This document shows positions 1-9,433 of a DNA stretch of 64,000 bases, in pieces. Location of the stretch: positions 1,860,001 through 1,924,000 of the forward strand of contig JAGVRJ010000007.1 in NCBI GenBank assembly GCA_019059635.1, given 5' to 3'. This DNA comes from Proales similis (taxonomy: Eukaryota; Rotifera; Eurotatoria; Ploima; Proalidae). Every line of letters begins with the position of its first letter. Position 1 is the first letter of the stretch. The notes beneath the pieces were generated by a model. The model was not told the DNA's origin. It did no database searches and was given only the letters and a program-made list of their open reading frames with translations. The position numbers and the translations under genes are program-made.

Positions 1-112
1 TGAGGAGTGAGAGGAGCAAAAAGATTGTTCAAATGGTGTCCAAAACAGCCAACACTTTTTGTTTGAATAAACAATTGACTCAGGCAAAGCAGCCGTATTC
101 TGATTTGTTTAG

Positions 113-294
113 AAATGAACGGCTGCTGGGAAACAGCTTTGAAAAACTTGAGCGATTCGATTCCAAAGCTGATGAATGAACTTGGTGAATTAAAGAGAAA
201 GGCTGGATCTTCTGTTGAGTATTTGCATTCGAACACCGCCTCGAATGAGATGGGTGAGGCAGAAAAAAGCTTAAACACTGACCGTTTGCATTAA
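113..294 (+). CDS. Last exon of an unidentified gene (5' part outside window)
   Basis: An acceptor-like sequence ending at 112 (tttgtttag) is followed by an open frame to a TAA at 292-294. It encodes about 60 polar, helix-prone residues beginning near NGCWETALKNL and continuing with LMNELGELKRK. I do not recognise the family. The upstream exon would lie in the first few bases or outside the window; a donor-like GTGAGA sits at 7-12. An overlapping open frame at 3-179 is an alternative reading, so the assignment is tentative. A gap of 1.1 kb separates it from the next gene on the same strand. Confidence 0.35.
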
Positions 295-1425
295 TCTGGA
301 CATTTTAAGCTTGTGTCTTAATCACAGCCGAGCTACTCGAACTGATAAACGAGCTTGTGAGCCTTAAAGCATCTGAGTTGGGACCTAAAGGTAATACATG
401 AGCAACAGCCAGCTTCCGAGAGCGTGAGTGACCTCTATAAAAATAAAAAGAGCAGCTTATCTTGGCCGGCCACAACGGGATAGTCGCTCTCGTCGGTCTG
501 TTTAGCTTCTTGACCTCATTCTGCCTCACTGGCTGTCTGCACAGGGCCTGGAACGGTGGACAAACTGAGCAGAGAATTCAAATTACGACAGACACTCAAC
601 TCATCGGATCTGGACAAACGAGCAGCGAGATGAGATGAGCTAGCGCAATGAGACAGACCATGCTAAGAACGAATGTCGTCGCCATCATCTATATCGTCTT
701 AGAATTATCGTCAACTGGCCAAATAAAAGGCCAGCTGTGTGCTAAGCTCACGCGTCGAGGCCGAGCGAGCGAACATTTAGTGCAATGAATGATCAAGAAT
801 CAAAGTGGCTTTGTTTACTTTCGGGCTCGGGGGGTTGAGAAGATTTGCGCTACGATTATCGTCGTCACTGTAAGCATGATAAGCATGGTCATCAACATTG
901 AGATTAAATGACCCGACCGCTGTTTCATGTACGTCTGAGCCCTGGCCGTCGCTTGTTGCTTTTTCAATAAAAATCACTCTTCAAGTCAAGACACTCGAGC
1001 GCTATAAACCGAACGGCGTACGCTCTTATTTAAACATAACTCAATCAACTAAACTTGGTCTGTTTGGCCCGGACAAACACACGCGAGCGTTTCTAATGTA
1101 TTTGTGCGAGCCCAAGCGTGATCAAATAGGCGAAAATTAAAGTAGGAAGTTTAGAATTAAAAAAACGAATACAGAGGCCAACTCGTCGAGAACGCCAAAA
1201 ATGAGAAGAGGGAGAGGGAGAAGCATGGTCATTGGGCTCGAGCTCAGCGTCCGCGACCGATGATCCAGGCCAAGGATGGGCGAACGAACCGCTAAAGTAA
1301 AGGATGATTAAACATCCGCTTTTGTTTTGTTTAGAGAGAAGATAGAACGAGAGCGGCGAGAGAGATTGAGAGAGCAAAGAGAGACAAAGCGCTTGGACGA
1401 GCATCTTGGAGTTAATGCAACACAA
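295..1425. other. Intergenic and upstream region of the SLC22-like gene
   Basis: No convincing coding sequence was found. Several short open frames lack splice support or protein-like composition. A good acceptor-like stretch (tttgttttgtttag) ends at 1333. It is followed by an open frame with no ATG until 1426, so 1334-1425 may be 5' UTR or coding from an upstream exon. The stretch is purine-rich from about 1335 to 1400. Confidence 0.5.
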
Positions 1426-4349
1426 ATGATGACCGATCGGAAGCTGTTCGGTGACAGCGCATTGTCAAAAAGTTGGCAAGGCCTAGTGTCTATTTGTCAA
1501 AAAGCGTATCGTAGCTCATTCAAGCGACTTGAAGCGCTAAGCAGAGAGCCGAACGAACGTGATCAATCGAGCATAGAACACAGTGAGCAGAGGCGGAGCA
1601 AGGAGACAAGCATGCTGCCCGACTCGGCCGTAGTCTCGGTGTCGCAGCACAAACTGGAGGTGAGCATCAACGATGCCGAAATCATGAACAAAAGTGTGTC
1701 GAGTCACGCTGACTCAACTGAATTGAATCAAACCACCAGCGAAGCGCCGCTCACAGTTCTCAGTGCCAGAAAGAACGGCTATTTAAGTCTGAACACAATC
1801 ACCTACAAGTCAGAGTACTTTACGTTTTTCACGTTTGTCTTTCTTTCCATAAGTCTGCTGCCGCTGCAATACCAAAGCGAGAATTTCGCCGCACAAATGC
1901 ACAAAATGAGCGACTTGTGCGAGAGTCGCGCGGCCAAGTCAACTGGCCAGGACGAGAAGCTGCTCGACTGGCGAGCGGCTAACGGCGCCTATCGAACTCT
2001 TGACCAGGAATCGTTCAATCGAGATCTAAATTTAATAAATCAACTTCAACGCCGCAATCTAAACAATTTAACAGTTCGATATATGAGTCCGTTCGAGTGT
2101 CAAAAACGCAACTACTCGAGCTGGGTGAATGTGATCACAGTGTCAACAACCAAAGCGCCACGCATTCCGAACCCGATATTCTCATCGCCGCTTATAATGC
2201 CGGCCGACTACAACAAAGAGAAAAGAGAGCGTTTGAGTAGCAAGCCGAGGCAGAGTGTGTTGATCATATGTGACAACGATCCTTCTCTGTCCAACATCAA
2301 GGCGGCCGCGATGATGATGAAGCAGAGAATAATGAGCTTCGACCAACAAGACGAAGAAGAAGTTCAACTGAACGTTCTCAATCAGGTAAGCAGATCGCAC
2401 CGGTTCGCACTGGCTAATCTGATGCATTTGCCTCGAAAGTGGAACGTTTCTTGCACAAACCTCAGCTCGGCCATAGTCACAATCTCTTACGCCCAAATGA
2501 CATATTTGAGCGGCGAGATAATCGGAGCAATATTCTTCTCGATGCTGGCCGACTATTTGGGCCGAAAGCCCGTCTATCTGGCCACACTGTACTCGTCGAC
2601 GCTGATCGGCGTTTTAGTCTCAATGGTTCAATCCTACAAACAGTTCGTTTTGATTCGCTTTCCGATCGCAGCGCTCACACAGGCCTGCTTTATTGTCTCC
2701 TATGTGCTGTTGTTTGAGGTAATCCTCAAAAGCAAAGAGCGCCACATTTACAGCGCCCTGCTCATAGCCAATCAGTATTTGTGGAATTCACTGGTTGCGT
2801 TCTTGTGCAAATGGGTCGAGGACTGGCGCTACATGCAGCTTACCGGTAGTCTATTCTCATCGCTGGCGATTGTCTATCCGTGGTCAGTAAGCGAAAAGGC
2901 ATTTATTTAATACAGTTGCTCTAATCGTTGTTGTTCGCTCTTGCACAAATAGGCTCATAAAAGAATCGTTCAAATGGCTGATTGTGCGCGACGAGTTCGT
3001 CCGGGCCGAGAGAATCTGCAGGCGCATATTCGTCGAGAGCGGAATAATTGCGCGTTTGATGAAGATGAAATCCGACGATCAAATAAGCGAAGAGTCAGAG
3101 CCGCCCAGCAACTACTGGCCACTTGTGCTCTGGCAGCCCACGTTCCGCCGCATCATTTCATATTTCGTTCTCATTTGGTCGGTGGTGTCGCTGACTTCAT
3201 TTCTGATCAACGAAGAGCCGATTCGACTTTTGAGCAGTCGACTGGACAATTACGCTCTGATCTGCTTTCTGCTCTTTGCTGCCAATTTTATCCTTGGCCT
3301 GTGCTTTTTCAGGTTTGTGCTCTGCCTTCTTGTGTTCTTTCTCCCATTTGTTTCTCACTCAAACGGTCACAAGCAGATCAAGCAAACGCTTTCCGCTCGG
3401 ATGCTGCCTATTCATTGGCGGTGCATGCTTTCTGATCGCTTCGCTTCTGGCGCAGACCGTTCAAATAGAATGGATTCAAAATGCATTTAATCTGATTGCC
3501 AAACTGCTCATGAGCTGCGCAAGCAACGTGCTCATGCTTTACATTTGCGAGCTGTTTCCGTGCGAAATTCGGTAAATCAACTCAACAATTCGCCTTTTCC
3601 AAGCCGTTAAATCAGCTCAATTCAAATCATTTAGCTGCTCTTCGTTTAGTTTTTTCTTGTCGATCAAGCACTTGAGTGAAATGTTCGCCATTTATCTTTT
3701 CAAAGTAAGCATCCACCAACTCTCCAAATGAACCGCTCTAGCCAGAATGAAAACAATGAAATTTACACTTTCCAAATAGATAAACGTGTTGTCAATCAGT
3801 AGCGTGCGAATCGGCCTGGGCATCACATGCGTTCTGATTTGCATATTCGCATTAATGCTGCCCGAACGCAGCGCATTCTCGTTCAATCTCGACTACGACG
3901 AATTCCTGAATCGAAATCGCCAGCTTGTGATCAATTCGAGCGCGTCAGTCGCACGAATAAGCAACGTGTTCAAAGGCAAAGGCTTGGAAACGAAAATGGA
4001 GCCACCGGACGAGCAGATTGTTGGCCAAAGGTGCGAGCGAAAGCAGGTGCAGCAACAAGACCAGAAGCAGCAGATGATGGCCGTAGACTGTTCGACAGAG
4101 ACCGACGAGATGAGGGCTCGCTCGAGCACCAGCAGTCTTTCAAGTGTAGAGGCGACCACGAGCTCGAGCGGACTGGCAACTACTCTGATCAAGAAGATAA
4201 ACAGCGAGAACCACAGCCGAAACGGCAAGTTCAATCCGATTTATGTCGAAGATTCTCAGGCTGCTGTGGAAGTCGTTGGCAGAAACGAGGCCAGGAGTGC
4301 AAGCCGATTCAGCAAGCAGCCAGCAGCCGATTCGTCGACCAAGTTTTGA
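1426..4349 (+). CDS. SLC22-type (organic ion transporter family) MFS transporter
   Basis: Exons 1426-2882, 2953-3312, 3377-3571, 3635-3704 and 3780-4349; 883 residues if unmodified. A hydrophobic TM1 lies near residues 131-150. A roughly 190-residue loop follows, ending in KWNVSC, the position of the family's conserved W-x-x-x-C after the first extracellular loop. Then come the MFS signature LADYLGRKP (about residue 375), a cytosolic stretch ESFKWLIVRDEF like the SLC22 ESxRWL motif, and ELFPCEIR, which corresponds to the family's ELYPTxxR before TM11. Normal members are about 550 residues. This one has a roughly 130-residue polar N-terminus, an oversized first loop and a roughly 155-residue Q/S-rich C-terminal tail. 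The first ATG in the open frame is at 1426; a coding upstream exon is possible. A possible in-frame intron at 2386-2439 (54 nt) would shorten the loop. Substrate cannot be told. Confidence 0.8.
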
Positions 4350-4893
4350 TCTTAATGCACATGTTGAGCAGCAAATAAATAGTTACAAGCAGAAGAGCGC
4401 TTTGGTAGTGCAAACAACACGCCGATGAGAGAAATAAAAACCAGCACTAATTGTTGGATTCTCCGGGGAGCTATTTAACGATCGGCAAGAGGGCTCTACT
4501 TCTGGATCTGTGCTTGGCATAATTTGTAAGCGATTGGAGATTATGCTCGTCTGGAGGAAAAGAATTTCAGAATTAATTATTAATTTTGATGCAAGCTCGG
4601 CTGCCTTTGCGAGCAGAGGCCGTTGCATTAATCATGAAGGAGAAAAAAAGCAGCAGCTCGACTCGTCATACGATCTTAAGGGCATCGGCTGCAGCATTAA
4701 GCTTCAGCACAAAGAACTGGTGCGTTTCGAGTTTTTTTATTTTCGGGCACACAAAACAATGAACACACAAGCAAAAGCTGGCTTTGCTGCGATCGGCATG
4801 CTTGATGGCATTTAGAAGAGGAGAATGTGCTGGTTGTTAATTGATTTTCTTAATTACAATCTGTATTAATTTTCGAATGGTTTCGATTGTATT
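4350..4893. other. Intergenic region with poly(A) signal
   Basis: An AATAAA at 4433-4438, about 85 nt after the transporter stop codon, is the likely poly(A) signal of that gene. The rest shows no coding sequence that I can support and should contain the promoter of the next gene. Confidence 0.5.
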
Positions 4894-5493
4894 ATGATGA
4901 ATGACGGGCTCGTCTATAAAAAGCCGATAGTGCTTACTCTAGTTCATCAATTAAACGCGAAAATGCTTTCAAGTTCAGATTCCGACATGTACTCGGTCGA
5001 GAACCGAAAAGCACTCGAACATGTTAACAAGAAATGGGTGAAAATAATTGCGGTAATCACCTACGTCATACTCGTCTCGATGGTCGGGCTAGTGCTCGGC
5101 ATCTACTACAAGCTGGTCTGGCATCCCAACTACGACTTGGAAGAAGAGATTGAAGATCACAGTCTGAGCCTGGATGTTTCCCTGGGCAGCATAAACGTGA
5201 TCGCCAACGAAACCTATTTCAACAAGGTGAGATTCAGCAATCTGCTCGTCTTATCTAATTGTCTATTTGACGTTGACAAGCAGATAAACAAAGACGTTCT
5301 TCAAGCCAAAATATTAGCCGCGCTGATCGACACACTTCAAAAAGAAAGCGAGCTAATCATCGAATCGACGGTGCCGGATGGCGAGTCGAACAAACGCTTC
5401 TTGGACAAGTTTGAAATCAGCAACTTCAAGCCTTTTGCTTTCACGTTCAACTTGAATATGGGCAAATCGGCACACGCATTGCCTCATCGCTAA
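4894..5493 (+). CDS. InaF-motif single-pass membrane protein
   Basis: The 199-residue frame contains HVNKKWVKIIAVITYV followed by a hydrophobic helix and IYYKLVWHP. This matches the InaF motif (NKKW, one membrane segment, then YY-x-x-x-W) of Drosophila InaF proteins and vertebrate INAFM1/2. These are small membrane proteins, first described as partners of the TRP channel in fly photoreceptors. The membrane segment lies at about residues 51-72. The rest is an acidic, presumably extracellular tail with an N-glycosylation-type NET. Two adjacent ATGs (4894, 4897) could start it, and a later one at LNAKML is possible. A GTGAGA at 5227 and an acceptor-like CAG at 5281-5283 could mark a 57-nt in-frame intron. 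If it is spliced, the tail is 19 residues shorter. Confidence 0.75.
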   Translation: MMNDGLVYKKPIVLTLVHQLNAKMLSSSDSDMYSVENRKALEHVNKKWVKIIAVITYVILVSMVGLVLGIYYKLVWHPNYDLEEEIEDHSLSLDVSLGSINVIANETYFNKVRFSNLLVLSNCLFDVDKQINKDVLQAKILAALIDTLQKESELIIESTVPDGESNKRFLDKFEISNFKPFAFTFNLNMGKSAHALPHR

Positions 5494-5770
5494 CATCTTT
5501 CCGCTCTCTTGTTTATGAGATTTTCATCAAAAGTCTCACAACCCACTCAAGTCTTGGCACTGATTCCAGCTATTTTTTGTAACAAAAAAAAAAATGAACG
5601 CATCTCGTCACCTGCCTATTTATTTCATTGAATATTTGGCCAAATAAATTTACGAGGGTACGATACAGTTGGAGTAGCTAAACAAAGAAGAAGTTAATTT
5701 GCTTGGTTATTGCGGTTTCGATGTCCAGGCAAATAAACGAACGGATTGAAAGGCAGGCAGAGAAAAAAAA

Positions 5771-8542
5771 ATGCAAAGTGGATGGTCAAAGGAAATTGGG
5801 CCTCCTGAGCTGATCAACTGGCTGCTCTATGAGCACAATTACGGCCGTGTGCTGTCGTCGAGCTGCTGCGATCTGTCAGTCAATAATCGTCTCGCAATTT
5901 GCTCTGACCAGCACATTTACCTACTCGATTTGAATCACAATTGGCCGTCGATGATCGAAAATGCCACACCGTTGAAGTACTTTCTCCACGAAGAGCTTCC
6001 CTCGCATGGAATCTCAAAGTTCAAACTTTGGCTTCAAGACCTGACCAACGCCTCTAACGAATTGTTCAATCTCAGTGTGATCAAGTCCCTGCCCAAGTCA
6101 GAGGCGGTCTCGAGTTTCTTCGCCAAATATTTCCACTCTGAGTCGAGTTTTGCAAAGAAACGCAAAAGCTTTAGCGACGCTCTGAAAGAAGAAGCCGAGC
6201 AAGACAACAAACTAGAACGATGGCTTACCAGAGGTCGTACTAAGACTACCCCGCCGACTTCAAGAACTCCTCCGTCAGGCAACCCGTTTTCGAGCAGTGA
6301 AAAGCACAATGACATCTACGATCAGCTTTCAGTGTTCGACTCTCACCTGTTTGAACATTTGAGCGTGCTCAGTCAAGCAAAGCTGCAAAACGAGCAAACC
6401 CTAGCTACACTTGAAGGCTACCGGATGTGCAAATGGTGCATGAACAAGACTCGGCCCAAGCTCGCTGTGATCACAAACTGCAATCAGATCCTGGTGTTGG
6501 ATTGTAAAATTTTCAAAGGAGAAAACCGACTCGCCTCCAGCAACAGATTGAAAGACTCGGTGAAGACCATGTTTGATACGAAAAGTCATTCAGAGCTCTT
6601 GAACATCAGCCAGTTCATTTGTAATCGGCCGTCATGGTTCGGACTTGACGAGAGCTCCAGACATTCAGACCTGCTGGCCAAACTCACGCCGGTCCAAATG
6701 TGCTGGTCTAGCTCTCTGGGGCTTGAGGACTCAAGCAATGTGGACATTTTGTTCATTGCATTCAAATCGAATCAGATCGGCTTGTTTCGCATAACAACCA
6801 GCGAGCTGAATCATTCTCAGCTTGGCCTCAGTCTGCTCGACATTGTTGAACTTGACGATCAACTAAAAGGTCACAGGTCAGATGAGGCGGACGAGCTCAT
6901 CTTCCTGGATCCGAACAGTGAAGAAACTAGACCCAAGGACTTGACCATAAGCTGCTTGTCATTCAACAACGAGTTTTTGATCGTCGGCCTCTCAGACGGA
7001 AGCATTGCTCTCATTCAAATCTGCATCGATCCGCTTGTCTTGAAAGAATGGGCCAGCGATCAAAAGAAAAAAATCAAAATTAACATGAACACGCAGGTGC
7101 TGAGCAAATTCGCGCAGCTCGGTCCTGTATGGCAGTGTGAGGTCATAAATCTGACCAACTCCGAGCAGCTTTTGGTCGCTTTGATCGGACCTCAAATTCT
7201 ATGTTTCGCTCGTCTTCAAAACTCTAGACCGACCGAGAGCCATATATTCCGATTAACGGTTTCTGATGAGCCCATCGATAATTACCTGCATCGAATCAAT
7301 CGCCAGCCTATTGAGTTTGTGCTTGATCAAATCGGTCGAAATCTGTTCGAAATTCTGCTAAGCACAGAGGACAGCAGCCTAATTCGACTCAAATTCGATT
7401 TGAAAAAGTTCAAATGCGAATTGGTAGATAGAACGAGCTTGAAACGAGAGTGCCAAGAAGCGAATACGATGCCAGAACTCAAGACCACACGAAGGATAAT
7501 GTTTTCCGCCAGCAAGCGACTAATTTATCAGATATTTGACTATTCTCGGTCGAATTTAATGAGGAAAAAGGTGCCAAACTTTGAGATAACCATACACCGT
7601 TTGATTCCGAGCTCCCAGTTGATCGCCTCGTTCCTCAATCAGTCGAATTGGCAGCCGGCGGTATCAAACGATCTACTCTGGCTGCTGAGGCGGGACATTT
7701 ACTTGGACTATGAAAGTCTGTTCAGCTGCAACACTTTTGAGCAGCTCTACTCTTTATTGAACAAATCTTACAAATCAACAAGCGATGGCGAGAACCGAGA
7801 AGAAGATCAAAAGCCGCTAAAAATGATCATGCTCGCTATATTTCGAATCATTTGTCTCATATTTCTTAGATACTTTGAGACCAGGGCGTCATTCGAGAGC
7901 TTGAATCCAACGACATTCGAGATGCCCAATCGTGTTAGTGACGACGAAATAGATGAAGAAGACGCCGATGACGATTCAAAATCGCTAAGCTCTTCTATTT
8001 TGAGCTCAAACAGCATTGAGCAAACTGTCTCTCGAGTAGTTGACTCGCCCTCTACTTATCTTTCTCTATTTAACGAGTATTCGCTCGCAATCGTCCAACA
8101 ATTCATTTTCAAAGTCCTCAAGCAGGCACACGAGTTCAAAAACGAACTCGCTCCAAACGAGCAGCTCATTGTCTGGTCTTTAAAAGAGTTCGCCAGAGTG
8201 AAATCGTTGCTCGGGTCGAACACTGTTGACTGCTGGAGTCATTTCAAGGAAGCAGACTTGCACACGCAGCTGAAAGGCTTCACGTGTGAGCTGTGCGGGG
8301 GCGCTTTTAAACTAGACTCGCAAGAGCGACTTGAAACAATCAAATGTGAAAACGGCCATTCAGTTCCTCGGTGTCAGAGGAGCTTGTTGCCATTACGGCT
8401 ATTCGAGTCGACAAAATGCAGCATTTGCAAGGCAAATTGGAACCTTTACTCGCCCAACAAACTGCCCAATCTGACTTCAATTCTCCTTCTACCATACGAT
8501 TGCATTTATTGTTCTGTATTTTTTTCTTCCTTTTTTTCTTAA
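5771..8542 (+). CDS. GTF3C4: TFIIIC 90-kDa-type subunit (GTF3C4-like), RNA polymerase III initiation
   Basis: A single intronless frame of 923 residues starts at an ATG directly after an A-run. The N-terminal half has beta-propeller-like repeats (for example SVNNRLAICSDQHIYLLDL and LSDGSIALIQI), as in the TFIIIC delta domain. The C-terminus, around residues 838-890, has paired cysteines CELCGG and CSICKA flanking CENGHSVPRC. This is the layout of the TFIIIC zinc-finger domain found at the end of GTF3C4. An acidic linker lies around residues 720-760. The human protein is 822 residues, so the length fits. GTF3C4 binds TFIIIC and Pol III and helps recognise tRNA promoters. Identification rests on the C-terminal zinc finger and overall architecture; other propeller proteins with zinc-binding ends (VPS11/VPS18 type) were considered and fit less well. 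Confidence 0.7.
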   Translation: MQSGWSKEIGPPELINWLLYEHNYGRVLSSSCCDLSVNNRLAICSDQHIYLLDLNHNWPSMIENATPLKYFLHEELPSHGISKFKLWLQDLTNASNELFNLSVIKSLPKSEAVSSFFAKYFHSESSFAKKRKSFSDALKEEAEQDNKLERWLTRGRTKTTPPTSRTPPSGNPFSSSEKHNDIYDQLSVFDSHLFEHLSVLSQAKLQNEQTLATLEGYRMCKWCMNKTRPKLAVITNCNQILVLDCKIFKGENRLASSNRLKDSVKTMFDTKSHSELLNISQFICNRPSWFGLDESSRHSDLLAKLTPVQMCWSSSLGLEDSSNVDILFIAFKSNQIGLFRITTSELNHSQLGLSLLDIVELDDQLKGHRSDEADELIFLDPNSEETRPKDLTISCLSFNNEFLIVGLSDGSIALIQICIDPLVLKEWASDQKKKIKINMNTQVLSKFAQLGPVWQCEVINLTNSEQLLVALIGPQILCFARLQNSRPTESHIFRLTVSDEPIDNYLHRINRQPIEFVLDQIGRNLFEILLSTEDSSLIRLKFDLKKFKCELVDRTSLKRECQEANTMPELKTTRRIMFSASKRLIYQIFDYSRSNLMRKKVPNFEITIHRLIPSSQLIASFLNQSNWQPAVSNDLLWLLRRDIYLDYESLFSCNTFEQLYSLLNKSYKSTSDGENREEDQKPLKMIMLAIFRIICLIFLRYFETRASFESLNPTTFEMPNRVSDDEIDEEDADDDSKSLSSSILSSNSIEQTVSRVVDSPSTYLSLFNEYSLAIVQQFIFKVLKQAHEFKNELAPNEQLIVWSLKEFARVKSLLGSNTVDCWSHFKEADLHTQLKGFTCELCGGAFKLDSQERLETIKCENGHSVPRCQRSLLPLRLFESTKCSICKANWNLYSPNKLPNLTSILLLPYDCIYCSVFFSSFFS

Positions 8543-8760
8543 TTTTTTTTTCATTAAATTCTCGATTCTAAAAATTAAAACAACAACGGCATCGACTAGC
8601 TGCTTTGGTTAGCTTTTTATTTTATTCGCAGTCGTTTAGAGCTGAGCTTCTAAATCCGAGCAGGCATTAACTGGAACCGAGCAGAGCAGCCCTCACTACT
8701 GCGCTTGCCGCTACTTTCGAAAGAACAGGCGAATCTGGTTGGCGCCGCTTTGCACGAGAA

Positions 8761-9379
8761 ATGAGCCTGGATTTGATAAAGCACTCGGGCGGCTGTCATT
8801 GTGGCCGAGTGAAATTCGAAGTGTTCGCTCCCGATGAGCTTGTTGTTTATGATTGCAAGTATGTGCTCAGATGTAGATTTATTCGCCGCTTGCTATTAAG
8901 CTGAATGTTTTTTTTTTCTGCAAGCTGCTCGATTTGCCGCAAGAAACAAAATCTGCATTTCATTGTGCCCAAGTCTAGATTTAGGCTTCTAGCGGTAATC
9001 GATTGAACGCATCAGAAAAGAGAAACTGTTCTTTAATGGTTCCAATCGAACCAGGGCGAAGAGTTTCTCAACGAGTACAGATTCAACCAGCGTCAAGCAA
9101 GGCACTTATTTTGTCGAGAGTGCGGAGTGCAAAGCTTTTATCAGCCCAGAAGCAATCCGGACGGCTACGGTATCGATTTGAAACGCATTTATTTCTACTT
9201 TGCTGCCAAACGAGCGTTTGTCTTGTTAAAATAACACTTAATTCAACCTAAAAGGTATAATGCCACATTGCATCGACTCAGACACGATCAGAAAAACGAT
9301 TATCAAACAATTTGACGGAGCCAACTGGGAGAATTCATTTGCTTCTAATCAAGAAATAAAAACATTTTCTAAAGAGTAA
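8761..9379 (+). CDS. CENP-V / glutathione-dependent formaldehyde-activating (GFA) fold protein
   Basis: Exons 8761-8858, 8925-8994, 9055-9169 and 9255-9379 give 135 residues. All the zinc-binding cysteine pairs of the GFA/CENP-V fold are present: GGCHCGRVKFEV near the start, CSICRKK, and FCRECGVQSFYQPRSNPDGYG, followed by the family ending with PHCID and W-E. Length equals that of animal centromere protein V-like proteins and bacterial Gfa-like enzymes. Family members bind structural and catalytic zinc ions; vertebrate CENPV has an added N-terminal region needed at centromeres, which is absent here. A small zinc enzyme is therefore more likely than a centromere protein. It lies 218 nt after the TFIIIC gene on the same strand, and its stop is 54 nt from the convergent GPCR stop. 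Confidence 0.85.
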
Positions 9380-9433
9380 AACGAATGAAGCAAACATTAT
9401 TAATGCCTCGAAACAAGACTTTAAATGGCAATT

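Noticed and set aside
1327-1425. N-terminal extension of the SLC22-like protein from a TTG
   Set aside because: There is no ATG. The stretch follows an acceptor-like site and is purine-rich low complexity; the first ATG is at 1426.
5771-8542. Identification as VPS11/VPS18-type HOPS subunit
   Set aside because: The terminal cysteine pattern with CENGH-x-x-x-RC fits the TFIIIC90 zinc finger, and no clathrin-repeat helical region is seen.
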